The position numbers were made by a program, and so were the translations under genes. Below are positions 16,690 through 24,733 of a stretch of 44,268 nucleotides of DNA, in pieces. Every line of letters begins with the position of its first letter. Position 1 is the stretch's first letter. Below the pieces are notes generated by a model. That model worked only from the letters and a program-made list of their open reading frames with translations. It ran no database searches and was not told where the DNA came from. The stretch is from Roseburia faecis (lineage in GTDB: Bacteria > Bacillota > Clostridia > Lachnospirales > Lachnospiraceae), in assembly GCF_001406815.1 (NCBI RefSeq), contig NZ_CVRR01000014.1:1-44268 (forward strand), given 5' to 3'.

Positions 16690-16715
16690 CTGCCACGAAC
16701 GGAAAGGAAAAAGTG

Positions 16716-18065
16716 ATGTTTGAACATAAAACAGAGGAAGAAGCACGGAAAGAGATTCTTTCCATGGTAGAAGGATATTATCGGGCGTTTCATGCGAAAA
16801 AAGAAGACTTTAGGGAAGGAGACCGCATTTCGTATGCTGCCCGGGTATACGATCAGGATGAGATGTGTAATCTTGTGGACAGTGCGTTGGAATTCTGGTT
16901 GACTTCCGGCAGATATACAGAACAGTTTGAAAAGGAACTTGCAGATTATATTGGTGTGCGTTTTTGTTCGCTTGTTAATTCCGGTTCTTCGGCAAATCTG
17001 CTGGCGTTTATGGCGCTGACTTCTCCACTTTTGGGAGAGCGGCGTGTGAAGCGTGGGGATGAAATCATCACGGTTGCGGCAGGTTTTCCGACCACGGTTA
17101 CTCCATATCTGCAATATGGTGCAGTTCCGGTTTTTTTGGATCTGACGATTCCACAGTATAATCTGGATGTAAGCCAGTTGGAAGAGGCGTTGAGTGAGAA
17201 GACAAAGGCAGTTATGATTGCACATACGCTTGGAAATCCGTTTGACCTGAAAGCAATCCGTTCGTTCTGCGATGCGCATGGACTCTGGCTGATTGAGGAC
17301 AACTGCGATGCCCTCGGAAGTGAGTATTGCATGGATGGAGTGTGGAGGAAGACGGGAAGCATCGGTGATATCGGTACGTCGAGTTTTTATCCGCCACATC
17401 ACATGACGATGGGCGAAGGCGGTGCAGTTTATACCGACAACCCTTTGTTGCATAAGATTATCCGTTCCCTGCGCGACTGGGGGCGGGACTGTATGTGTCC
17501 GTCCGGAAAGGACAATCTGTGTGGTCATCGTTTCGATAAGCAGTATGGGGAACTTCCACTGGGATATGATCACAAGTATGTATACTCTCATTTTGGCTAT
17601 AATTTAAAGGCAACGGATTTGCAGGCAGCGATTGGGTGTGCACAGCTTAAGAAACTGCCACAGTTTGTAGAGCGTCGGCGGGAAAATTTTGAGCGGCTGA
17701 AAGCGCAGTTATCAGCCGTACAGGACCGGCTGATTCTGCCGGAAGCCTGTCCAAATTCAAAACCGTCGTGGTTTGGTTTTCTCATTACCTGCCGTGAGGG
17801 TGTGGATAAAAATCATGTGGTACAGTATTTGGAATCTCATGGTGTACAGACGCGCATGCTGTTTTCCGGTAATCTGATCAAACAGCCTTGTTTTGATGAG
17901 ATGCGTAAAAGTCATGAAGGCTATCGTGTGGTCGGGGATCTGCATGTGACGGATCATATTATGGAGAACAGTTTCTGGATCGGGGTGTATCCGGGGATGA
18001 CGGATGCAAAGTTAGATTATATGGCGAAGGTTTTATGTGAGGCAGTGTGGGGGCAAAAAATATGA
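16716..18065 (+). CDS. rfbH: CDP-4-keto-6-deoxyglucose 3-dehydrase (E1)
   Basis: This 449-residue enzyme is the PMP- and [2Fe-2S]-dependent E1 that removes the C3 hydroxyl from CDP-4-keto-6-deoxyglucose. The PPHHMTMGEGG stretch at residues 226-236 has His where aminotransferases have the PLP lysine, the hallmark of E1. The iron-sulfur site appears as C259-x-C261-x7-C269, with a fourth Cys likely C197. I chose the ATG at 16716, after GGAAAGGAAA; an upstream start at 16656 would overlap rfbF. E1 needs an E3 reductase for turnover, and none is seen in this window. The stop overlaps the acetyltransferase start as ATGA. Confidence 0.94.
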   Translation: MFEHKTEEEARKEILSMVEGYYRAFHAKKEDFREGDRISYAARVYDQDEMCNLVDSALEFWLTSGRYTEQFEKELADYIGVRFCSLVNSGSSANLLAFMALTSPLLGERRVKRGDEIITVAAGFPTTVTPYLQYGAVPVFLDLTIPQYNLDVSQLEEALSEKTKAVMIAHTLGNPFDLKAIRSFCDAHGLWLIEDNCDALGSEYCMDGVWRKTGSIGDIGTSSFYPPHHMTMGEGGAVYTDNPLLHKIIRSLRDWGRDCMCPSGKDNLCGHRFDKQYGELPLGYDHKYVYSHFGYNLKATDLQAAIGCAQLKKLPQFVERRRENFERLKAQLSAVQDRLILPEACPNSKPSWFGFLITCREGVDKNHVVQYLESHGVQTRMLFSGNLIKQPCFDEMRKSHEGYRVVGDLHVTDHIMENSFWIGVYPGMTDAKLDYMAKVLCEAVWGQKI

Positions 18066-18688
18066 AACCACAAATCATTCTCACCGGCTCCGGCGGCTGC
18101 ATGCGTGAACTCGCATGGCAGATGCCGGACTGGCAGATTTCAGGATATGTAGATGTAACTCCACCGGAGCATCCCATTAAAGTAGGAGACCGAATCATTC
18201 CTTATCTAGGAAAGGATGACTTCTTGTTGCAACAGACAAAAGATATTAACGTTGCAATTGCAGTGGGAGATCCCGCGCTTCGACAAAAGATTGCACAGAA
18301 ATTACAAACGAATCCCCACATTCATTTCCCGAACCTCATTCTCCACGGAGCAGAGGTCTGTTCGGATGTAAAACTGGGACAGGGCTGTATCATCAGCATG
18401 GATGCAAGAGTATCCACCAATGTCCGGATGGGAGATTTTGTATTTTTAAATATCGGAGCAATGGTTTGCCATGATGGCAGATTGGGCGATTATGTCACGC
18501 TGGCACCGGATGTGAAGCTGGCAGGTGCGGTACACATCGGAAGCCACTGTGACATTGGTCTTGGCACAAAGGTGATTCAGGGAAGTACGATTGCGGATCA
18601 TGTGCGTACCGGTGCGGGAGCCGTTGTTGTGCGGGATGTGGAGGAAGCAGGTACGGTTGTTGGTGTGCCGGCGCGAAAGATAAAATAA
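18062..18688 (+). CDS. PglD/NeuD-type sugar N-acetyltransferase (LegH candidate)
   Basis: This 208-residue protein has the two-domain layout of PglD/NeuD: a small Rossmann-like N-terminus starting LTGSGG at residues 7-12, and a left-handed beta-helix of hexapeptide repeats from about residue 95. The CHDGRLGD stretch carries the likely catalytic His. Such enzymes use acetyl-CoA to acetylate a 4-amino group on a nucleotide sugar. As it stands just before the legionaminic genes, interrupted by the defence-like cassette, I propose it is LegH. Acetylation of an amino-dideoxy sugar made through RfbH is the alternative. The ATG at 18062 overlaps the rfbH stop. Confidence 0.82.
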   Translation: MKPQIILTGSGGCMRELAWQMPDWQISGYVDVTPPEHPIKVGDRIIPYLGKDDFLLQQTKDINVAIAVGDPALRQKIAQKLQTNPHIHFPNLILHGAEVCSDVKLGQGCIISMDARVSTNVRMGDFVFLNIGAMVCHDGRLGDYVTLAPDVKLAGAVHIGSHCDIGLGTKVIQGSTIADHVRTGAGAVVVRDVEEAGTVVGVPARKIK

Positions 18689-18696
18689 ACATCGAC

Positions 18697-18725
18697 TTTT
18701 CAATGAGCTATGGATAGGTTATAAT
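18697..18725 (+). promoter_or_regulatory. Possible promoter of the DUF262 cassette
   Basis: TTTTCA at 18697-18702 and a perfect TATAAT at 18720-18725 are 17 bases apart. The -10 lies inside the loop of the terminator hairpin at 18706-18735, so a promoter and terminator share the same bases. The -35 is weak. Confidence 0.4.
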
Positions 18726-18746
18726 ATTCATAGCTTTTTTGTTTTT
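18706..18746 (+). terminator. Rho-independent terminator after the acetyltransferase gene
   Basis: AGCTATG (18706-18712) pairs with CATAGCT (18729-18735) over a 16-base loop, followed by a T-rich run to 18746. It lies between the acetyltransferase gene and the DUF262 gene and would separate the sugar operon from the cassette. Confidence 0.6.
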
Positions 18747-18769
18747 GAGATTTTTTAGATGGGGTTCGT

Positions 18770-19939
18770 ATGAAAGAAGAAAAAGAAACAGTATATGATG
18801 AGGCAATAGAGACTGCAAAAGATATAGAAGTAGTAGAGAATGTGATGATCCAGACGGCAACAACACAATTGTCGTTTAGTTCGCTGATGTTCGGTCTGGA
18901 AAGAGGCGATTATGTGATCCCGGATTTTCAGAGAATGTATCATTGGACAGAAGAACAGGCAGAGCAGCTTGCGATTTCTCTGGTTCGGGGAATGCCGATT
19001 CCGCCTATTTATGGTTACCGAAATGCAGAACAGCAGGTGGTTATTTTAGACGGACAACAGAGGGTCCTGAGTCTGTATTTTTATTATATTGGGAAATTTT
19101 TAGGAAAGAAAAGAAATGCATTTATTGATGTCAGAAAAGCAAACGATGGATCAATAAAATTTCGGGATTACCTGGAAAGCTGTGATTTAAAAGAAAAGAA
19201 GTATCAGATGGAGTCTGAGGGGAAAAATGGAAAGACGCAGATCATTGATATTACCTATCAAAACATCAGTGACCGGGTAAAACGCAAGATCGATTTTTCC
19301 CCAATTACATTGGTGGAAATTAATGTAGATAGTAAAGAATACAAAGAAAGAACCTTACATAAAATATTTGCAAATTTAAATATTGGTGGAACTCCATTGT
19401 CAAGTCAGGAATTGAGAAATGGAATTTATGGCTGTAAATTTTATGAAATGTTATATGACATTAATGATAATTCAAAAAAATGGAGAATTTTATATAATAA
19501 TAAAATAACAGAAGTGAATAAAGAAAGCAAAGATGTTGAGACACTTTTGAGAATGTGTGCGTTTGATTATTATATAAAAGGAACCGATAACCAGTTTGAA
19601 TTGACGGGATACAAAGGAAAAATTTCTACATTGTTAGACTCTTTTTCAGAACGGGCAAGAGAGTTTAGTGACAATCAAATTGAAGGATATCGATTAAAAT
19701 TATTGGAATTTATAGATTCGATTGAAAAAGTCAGTGGGAAAAATAAAGGAGTAGCATTGGCAAGTTTCTTTGTTGCATGGAATCGGCTGAAAGAAAAGCC
19801 GTTTATCACCAGGGAAAAATATGATGCGATTGTTGGAAGTGATGCATATAAGGAGACGAACAATAGTGGAACCTCGGCAAGATCTGAAATAGAAAAAAGG
19901 ATAAGGTGTGTATATGAACAGTTATCACAAAATGGTTAA
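18770..19939 (+). CDS. DUF262 (GmrSD/ParB-like) protein
   Basis: This 389-residue protein has the two DUF262 hallmarks: IPDFQRMYHW at residues 50-59 and DGQQR at 94-98. The domain has a ParB/sulfiredoxin-like fold and in GmrSD, SspE and BrxU proteins couples NTP hydrolysis to restriction of modified DNA. There is no C-terminal HNH domain here (DUF1524-type), so nuclease activity would come from the HNH protein encoded two genes downstream. The 3' half is AT-rich. Its end overlaps the ATPase gene by about 26 bases, arguing for a three-gene unit. The role in defence is inferred from family and neighbours. Confidence 0.85.
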   Translation: MKEEKETVYDEAIETAKDIEVVENVMIQTATTQLSFSSLMFGLERGDYVIPDFQRMYHWTEEQAEQLAISLVRGMPIPPIYGYRNAEQQVVILDGQQRVLSLYFYYIGKFLGKKRNAFIDVRKANDGSIKFRDYLESCDLKEKKYQMESEGKNGKTQIIDITYQNISDRVKRKIDFSPITLVEINVDSKEYKERTLHKIFANLNIGGTPLSSQELRNGIYGCKFYEMLYDINDNSKKWRILYNNKITEVNKESKDVETLLRMCAFDYYIKGTDNQFELTGYKGKISTLLDSFSERAREFSDNQIEGYRLKLLEFIDSIEKVSGKNKGVALASFFVAWNRLKEKPFITREKYDAIVGSDAYKETNNSGTSARSEIEKRIRCVYEQLSQNG

Positions 19940-20882
19940 TCGCGTCACAGAAATGATATGTGAGCATATCGATGACACGGAGAATTTTATTTTAATTGGT
20001 GACAATTCATCAGGAAAATCTGAAATACTGCGTACAATCATTGAGAAAAAAAAGGGAGAAGCAGTTTATTATATAGATTCAGTAAACAGAACCTTTGATG
20101 CAGGAAAAGTAGAACTTTTTAGTGAAAAGTATAAAGAGATAAAACCGGATTTTCAAGGGATTACATCCGTCAGAGTTCATCCGTTTAATTTTAATTTGCA
20201 GGATACATTTGCAGCAGCATCCCGCATAGAACATTTATATGTTAAATATCGCAGGCAGATTGAAAAATTTTGTGAATCGTTTTTAGATAAAAAGTTCACT
20301 ATAGAACGCGAAGATGATGGGGTCGGAAATCCGGAAAATGTTGTTAAGATCAATGGAGAGATAATGACGCTTTCCAGTGGTTATCAGGCACTTATTCGCA
20401 TTTTTTGTGAAATATTGTTTTTTTCAGACTGTATGAAAGTGCAGAGACTGGAAAAAGGAATTGTGGTTATTGATGAAATAGATGAGTATTTGTCACCAAA
20501 GTATAGTGCGGAAATTTTAAATTTCCTTCATGATGAATTTTCAAATATTCATTTTATAGTAACAACACATTCACTTGATCTGGTTGAAACCACCGAAAAT
20601 GCAACGATTATTGTGATAAACAAATGTACGTATGCTACCTATACCAGCGAATTTCTGAGAGACACGGTTTCGGCAAATGATATTTTTACGAATCTCTTTT
20701 TTGAAAATCGAAAACTTCATGTGTCTGATAATGACGATATGGATAATCAATTACGTCAGTATTTGAACAGTAAAGTTGCAGGTATGTGGGATGAAAAAAT
20801 GCAGGAAGAGTTGGAACAAATTAATTTGGAGGATTTGAAACCACATCAGAGATTGATTTTCAAACAGATTAAGGAGTGGTAA
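19914..20882 (+). CDS. AAA/ABC-type ATPase (PtuA-like)
   Basis: This 322-residue ATPase has Walker A GDNSSGKS at residues 29-36, an ABC-like signature LSSGYQ at 153-158, Walker B IVVIDEID at 183-190 and the H-loop TTHS at 217-220. The arrangement is that of OLD/PtuA-type AAA ATPases, which in Septu and some retron systems work with an HNH nuclease. I prefer the ATG at 19914, 7 bases after AAGG, to the in-frame GTG at 19908. It overlaps the DUF262 gene and is followed within one base by the HNH gene. The ATP would probably gate the partner nuclease. Confidence 0.83.
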   Translation: MNSYHKMVNRVTEMICEHIDDTENFILIGDNSSGKSEILRTIIEKKKGEAVYYIDSVNRTFDAGKVELFSEKYKEIKPDFQGITSVRVHPFNFNLQDTFAAASRIEHLYVKYRRQIEKFCESFLDKKFTIEREDDGVGNPENVVKINGEIMTLSSGYQALIRIFCEILFFSDCMKVQRLEKGIVVIDEIDEYLSPKYSAEILNFLHDEFSNIHFIVTTHSLDLVETTENATIIVINKCTYATYTSEFLRDTVSANDIFTNLFFENRKLHVSDNDDMDNQLRQYLNSKVAGMWDEKMQEELEQINLEDLKPHQRLIFKQIKEW

Positions 20883-20883
20883 A

Positions 20884-21660
20884 ATGGAGGATTTCTTTGT
20901 GGTAGATATTCCTGTATTTGTGCCAGAGTACGACAAGGATAAAAAATATGGGTGGACAAATTATAAAGATGAATTGTGGGATTTACTAAAAGAAACAACT
21001 CATGGCTATTGTATGTATTGTTATGATCGCATTTGGATCAATCAAGAAAGACGCGGACAGATCGAACATGGAATAGAAAAAAAGAATTCAATGAAACGTT
21101 TACAGGATTGTGTGCCAAATCTCGGAATTTCCTGCGAAAATTGCAATCAGAAATACAAGAAGCGAGGGGAACAGAAGAGAAGACTTTCACAGGAACAGAT
21201 ATGTGAATTTGAAAAGGGAGAATGTACATCATTTGAATGTAAAGAGATGTGTACTTCTTTTCGAAAAATACGAAGAGCATATGTAAAACAGGGAAAGATT
21301 ATGATTCAACCATTTGAAACAAAACTGGAAGAAAACGGAAATGTTTTAAGAATTCAGTATGATTTATTACAATGTAAATATATTCCCATGAAATCATATC
21401 ATTACACTGAGCAGGAATTAGAAGTTATAAGGAAACATATAGAGTTATTTGCGTTGAACAGTCCGGAAAGAAAAAATTATGAGATCGCGAAATATTGTAA
21501 AAATGTGATAGATAATAGATCTTTAATGCTTGGGATAGATTATAATAATCTTATTGTAGATCTGTTTAGAGAAAAGCTAGTGAGTTTACATGAACTGGAA
21601 AAAGCAATCAAGCTGTGCAAAACGATATATTGTATGGCAGATTTAAAAGAAAGTACATAA
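20884..21660 (+). CDS. HNH endonuclease (PtuB-like)
   Basis: This 258-residue protein carries a zinc-bound HNH core: C43-x2-C46, then IEH with His62, then NLGISCENCNQKYK with Asn79 and C84-x2-C87. This pattern matches the HNH nucleases found beside PtuA-type ATPases in Septu and retron systems. The C-terminal half is unrecognised and contains an additional Cys-rich stretch near 105-125. The ATG is preceded by AAGGAG and separated from the ATPase stop by one base. The next gene, the legionaminic synthase, starts 15 bases after the stop, so the cassette and the sugar genes are probably co-transcribed downstream. Confidence 0.82.
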   Translation: MEDFFVVDIPVFVPEYDKDKKYGWTNYKDELWDLLKETTHGYCMYCYDRIWINQERRGQIEHGIEKKNSMKRLQDCVPNLGISCENCNQKYKKRGEQKRRLSQEQICEFEKGECTSFECKEMCTSFRKIRRAYVKQGKIMIQPFETKLEENGNVLRIQYDLLQCKYIPMKSYHYTEQELEVIRKHIELFALNSPERKNYEIAKYCKNVIDNRSLMLGIDYNNLIVDLFREKLVSLHELEKAIKLCKTIYCMADLKEST

Positions 21661-21675
21661 AGGCAGGTACAAAAC

Positions 21676-22677
21676 ATGCACACAACAATCATCGCAGAAG
21701 CAGGTGTCAACCACAACGGCAGCATGACACTTGCGAAGCAAATGGTAGAAAAAGCAAAACAGGCAGGAGCCGATTACGTAAAATTTCAGACATTCGTTCC
21801 GGAAAAGCTGGTCTCCCGTTTCGCCCAGAAAGCAGAATATCAGAAGGAAACGACCGGAGCGGCAGAGTCGCAGCTTCAGATGTTACAGAAGCTGGCACTG
21901 ACACAGGAGGATTTTATAGAACTACAGGCGTATTGTAAAACAGTCGGGATCGGCTTTTTGTCTACACCGTTTGATCTGGACAGCATTGCATTTTTGGAAA
22001 AACTGGATATGGATTTCTGGAAGCTTCCTTCCGGCGAAATCACAAATCTGCCATATCTGGAAGCAATCGGCCGAACAGGAAGAGATATTGTTATGTCTAC
22101 CGGCATGTGTAATATGCAGGAAATTCAGGATGCAATTTCCATTTTGGAGAAAAGTGGAGCAGGGAAGATTATCGTGTTGCATTGCAATACGGAATACCCG
22201 ACACCCTATACGGATGTGAATCTGCTTGCCATGCAGCAGATGCGTCAAACGTTACAGAAACCGGTTGGATACTCAGATCATACGATCGGTATTGAAGTAC
22301 CAATCGCTGCAGTTGCTTTGGGGGCAACGGTCATCGAGAAACATTTTACGCTGGACAAGCAGATGGAGGGGCCGGATCACCGGGCAAGTCTGGAGCCACA
22401 GGAACTGGCGCAGATGGTAGCCGCAATCCGGAACATTGAGCAGAGTCTTGGCAATGGAAAGAAAAAGCGCACAGCATCGGAAGAAAAAAACTGCGCAGTA
22501 GTAAGAAAGAGCATTGTTGCTAAACAGGTAATTAAACAGGGAGAACTTTTTACAGAGGAAAATCTGACAGTTAAACGGCCGGGGACAGGAATTAATCCTA
22601 TGCGGTGGCATGAGATAATTGGAAAAATTGCCGATAGACAGTATGATGTGGATGAATGTATTGAGGATGTAAAATGA
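21676..22677 (+). CDS. legI: Legionaminic acid synthase (NeuB family)
   Basis: This 333-residue synthase condenses a 6-deoxy-diaminohexose with phosphoenolpyruvate to make a nonulosonic acid. The N-terminal TIM barrel shows IAEAGVNHNG at residues 6-15 and VKFQTF at 35-40; YSDHTIG lies near the barrel end, and residues from about 280 form the SAF/antifreeze-like domain. NeuB, PseI and LegI are hard to separate by eye; the LegB, LegC and PtmE genes nearby favour LegI. RBS AAAGGCAGG precedes the ATG. The gene is richer in GC than the following three. It overlaps the next gene as ATGA. Confidence 0.88.
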   Translation: MHTTIIAEAGVNHNGSMTLAKQMVEKAKQAGADYVKFQTFVPEKLVSRFAQKAEYQKETTGAAESQLQMLQKLALTQEDFIELQAYCKTVGIGFLSTPFDLDSIAFLEKLDMDFWKLPSGEITNLPYLEAIGRTGRDIVMSTGMCNMQEIQDAISILEKSGAGKIIVLHCNTEYPTPYTDVNLLAMQQMRQTLQKPVGYSDHTIGIEVPIAAVALGATVIEKHFTLDKQMEGPDHRASLEPQELAQMVAAIRNIEQSLGNGKKKRTASEEKNCAVVRKSIVAKQVIKQGELFTEENLTVKRPGTGINPMRWHEIIGKIADRQYDVDECIEDVK

Positions 22678-23834
22678 AAAATATAGGGATATTAACAGGA
22701 ACAAGAGCGGAGTATGGTTTATTAAAACCAGTGATGCAGAAGGTTGAGCAGGATAAAGATTTAAATTTATGTCTGATAGTTACAGGGATGCATTTATCGG
22801 AACAATTTGGGTATACATATCGTGAAATTGAAAAAGATGGATTTAGAATTGACTATAAAAATGATATGGAACTTGTGTCAGATACATCCTATGCAATATG
22901 TAAATCCATGGGAAAAGAATTAGCTGGATTTGCGGATATATTTGAAGAGGCTGATCTGGATATGCTAGTATTATTGGGAGATCGTTTTGAAATTCAGATG
23001 GCAGCAGTAGCGGCAATGCTGTATCGTATACCAGTTGCACATATCCATGGAGGCGAATTGACGCAGGGACTGATGGATGATGCGATTCGTCATTCTGTGA
23101 CAAAAATGAGTGATTTACATTTTACAAGTACAAGTGAATATGCACAAAGAGTAATTCAGATGGGAGAACAGCCAGAGAGGGTATTTTGTGTGGGGGCATT
23201 GGGAATTGAAAATATCAAAAGTATTCGACTTTTGTCAAGAGAACAACTGTGTCAAAAGTTTGGAGATATTTTTTTGCATAACTATATTATGGTTACCTAT
23301 CATCCGGTTACTTTGGAAAAACACACGGCAGGAATCCAGTTTCAAAAACTATTAAATGTGGTGGAAAATCACCCGGAATACCATTATATTTTTACATATG
23401 CAAATGCAGACACAGATGGGGCGATTATTAATAAAATGATTGAATCTTATACACAGGAACATAAAAATACAAAAGCTTTTGTTTCTATGGGACAATTGGG
23501 ATATTTAAGTGCGCTCCAGTATTGTAGTGCAGTATTGGGAAATTCATCAAGTGGTATTATTGAAGCACCATCATTTCATATTCCGACGATAAATATAGGG
23601 GATCGTCAAAAGGGACGTGTCAGGGCAAAGACGGTTATTGATTGTGGTTATGAAACAAGGGATATTGAGCAGGCACTCACAGAATCACAGAATCAGAAGT
23701 TTAAGGATTTATGTCAGGAGAGTACAAATCCATATGAGGGGAAAAATACATCGGAACAAATTATCATGCAAATAAAAAAATACTTAAATCAGGTACAGGG
23801 AAAACAAAAGATATTTTATGATATAGAGGTGTAG
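22674..23834 (+). CDS. legG: Hydrolysing nucleotide-sugar 2-epimerase (LegG/NeuC family)
   Basis: This 386-residue enzyme belongs to the GT-B-fold family that removes the nucleotide and inverts C2. Landmarks are ILTGTRAEYG near residues 5-14, LLGDRFEIQ, HIHGGELTQG and the GNSSSGIIEAPS stretch that binds the nucleotide. In the legionaminic pathway this gives 2,4-diacetamido-2,4,6-trideoxymannose, the substrate of LegI. In the C. jejuni route the nucleotide is GDP, which fits the PtmE homologue here. The gene is noticeably AT-rich compared with legI and legF. It overlaps legI by 4 bases. Confidence 0.88.
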   Translation: MKNIGILTGTRAEYGLLKPVMQKVEQDKDLNLCLIVTGMHLSEQFGYTYREIEKDGFRIDYKNDMELVSDTSYAICKSMGKELAGFADIFEEADLDMLVLLGDRFEIQMAAVAAMLYRIPVAHIHGGELTQGLMDDAIRHSVTKMSDLHFTSTSEYAQRVIQMGEQPERVFCVGALGIENIKSIRLLSREQLCQKFGDIFLHNYIMVTYHPVTLEKHTAGIQFQKLLNVVENHPEYHYIFTYANADTDGAIINKMIESYTQEHKNTKAFVSMGQLGYLSALQYCSAVLGNSSSGIIEAPSFHIPTINIGDRQKGRVRAKTVIDCGYETRDIEQALTESQNQKFKDLCQESTNPYEGKNTSEQIIMQIKKYLNQVQGKQKIFYDIEV

Positions 23835-23835
23835 T

Positions 23836-24720
23836 GTGAAGATTTTATATATTGGATGTGTGGAATCATCGTATTTATTATTAGAAAAATTGATCGAAGC
23901 TGGTGCAGATATTGTTGGTGTAATTACAAAAAAGGAATCAAATTATAATTCGGATTTTAGAGATTTAGTTCCGCTATGCGAAAAAAAAGAAATTCCATAT
24001 GAATTAGTGGAAAATATAAACGAAGAAAAAGTTTATAAGTTTATAGAGAATATACAACCAGAAATTGCCTTCTGTTTCGGCTGGTCACAGTTGATTAAAG
24101 ATGATATTATTCAAAAAATTCCACAGGGAATTATAGGATTTCATCCGGCTGCATTGCCCAAAAATAGGGGACGCCATCCGATTATATGGGCATTGGTGTT
24201 GGGGTTACAGGAAACAGCCTCTACATTTTTCATGATAGATGCCTCAGCAGATACTGGAGATATTGTATCACAAAAAATAGTTAAGATTTCGTACGAAGAT
24301 GATGCAGCAACATTGTATCAGAAGATTATGACGATTGCTTGTGAGCAAGTAGTTGAATTATGGGAGCAGTTGCAGAATGGGACTGCAAATAAAATTAAGC
24401 AGGATGTAATAGAGGGAAATTCGTGGAGAAAGCGGTCGAAAAAGGATGGTGAAATTGACTGGCGTATGTCAGGACGGAGCATTTATAATTTAGTCAGAGG
24501 CTTGACAAAACCTTATGTAGGAGCGCATTTTGTACATCAGGGAAAAGAGATAAAAGTTTGGAAAGTATGTGAAATAGATACCGATAAGTATGAGAATATA
24601 GAGCCAGGAAAAATATTAGACATTTATGAAAATGGAGATATTGACATAAAAACCGGAGATAATGTGATTCGACTAATTGAATATGAATCTGTAGAACTAA
24701 AATGTGGAGAATATTTGTAA
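23836..24720 (+). CDS. Sugar N-formyltransferase-like protein
   Basis: This 294-residue protein has the formyltransferase fold that moves a formyl group from N10-formyltetrahydrofolate to an amine. The core reads GFHPAALPKNRG at residues 101-112 and SADTGDI at 137-143. His103 and Asp139 match the catalytic His and Asp of Fmt and sugar formyltransferases, but the Asn that normally sits two residues before the His is Gly101 here. The start is a GTG two bases after the legG stop. With the deacetylase that follows, it probably replaces an N-acetyl by N-formyl on the sugar made by this locus. The missing Asn makes activity less certain. Confidence 0.75.
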   Translation: MKILYIGCVESSYLLLEKLIEAGADIVGVITKKESNYNSDFRDLVPLCEKKEIPYELVENINEEKVYKFIENIQPEIAFCFGWSQLIKDDIIQKIPQGIIGFHPAALPKNRGRHPIIWALVLGLQETASTFFMIDASADTGDIVSQKIVKISYEDDAATLYQKIMTIACEQVVELWEQLQNGTANKIKQDVIEGNSWRKRSKKDGEIDWRMSGRSIYNLVRGLTKPYVGAHFVHQGKEIKVWKVCEIDTDKYENIEPGKILDIYENGDIDIKTGDNVIRLIEYESVELKCGEYL

Positions 24721-24733
24721 GAAAGGGAAAAAT

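Noticed and set aside
16629-17591. Minus-strand ORF of 320 codons under rfbH
   Set aside because: It is antisense to a well-supported gene with catalytic residues, and has a composition unlike real proteins.
18689-21675. Transposon or prophage carrying the DUF262 cassette
   Set aside because: No transposase, integrase, terminal inverted repeats or target-site duplication were seen at the borders.
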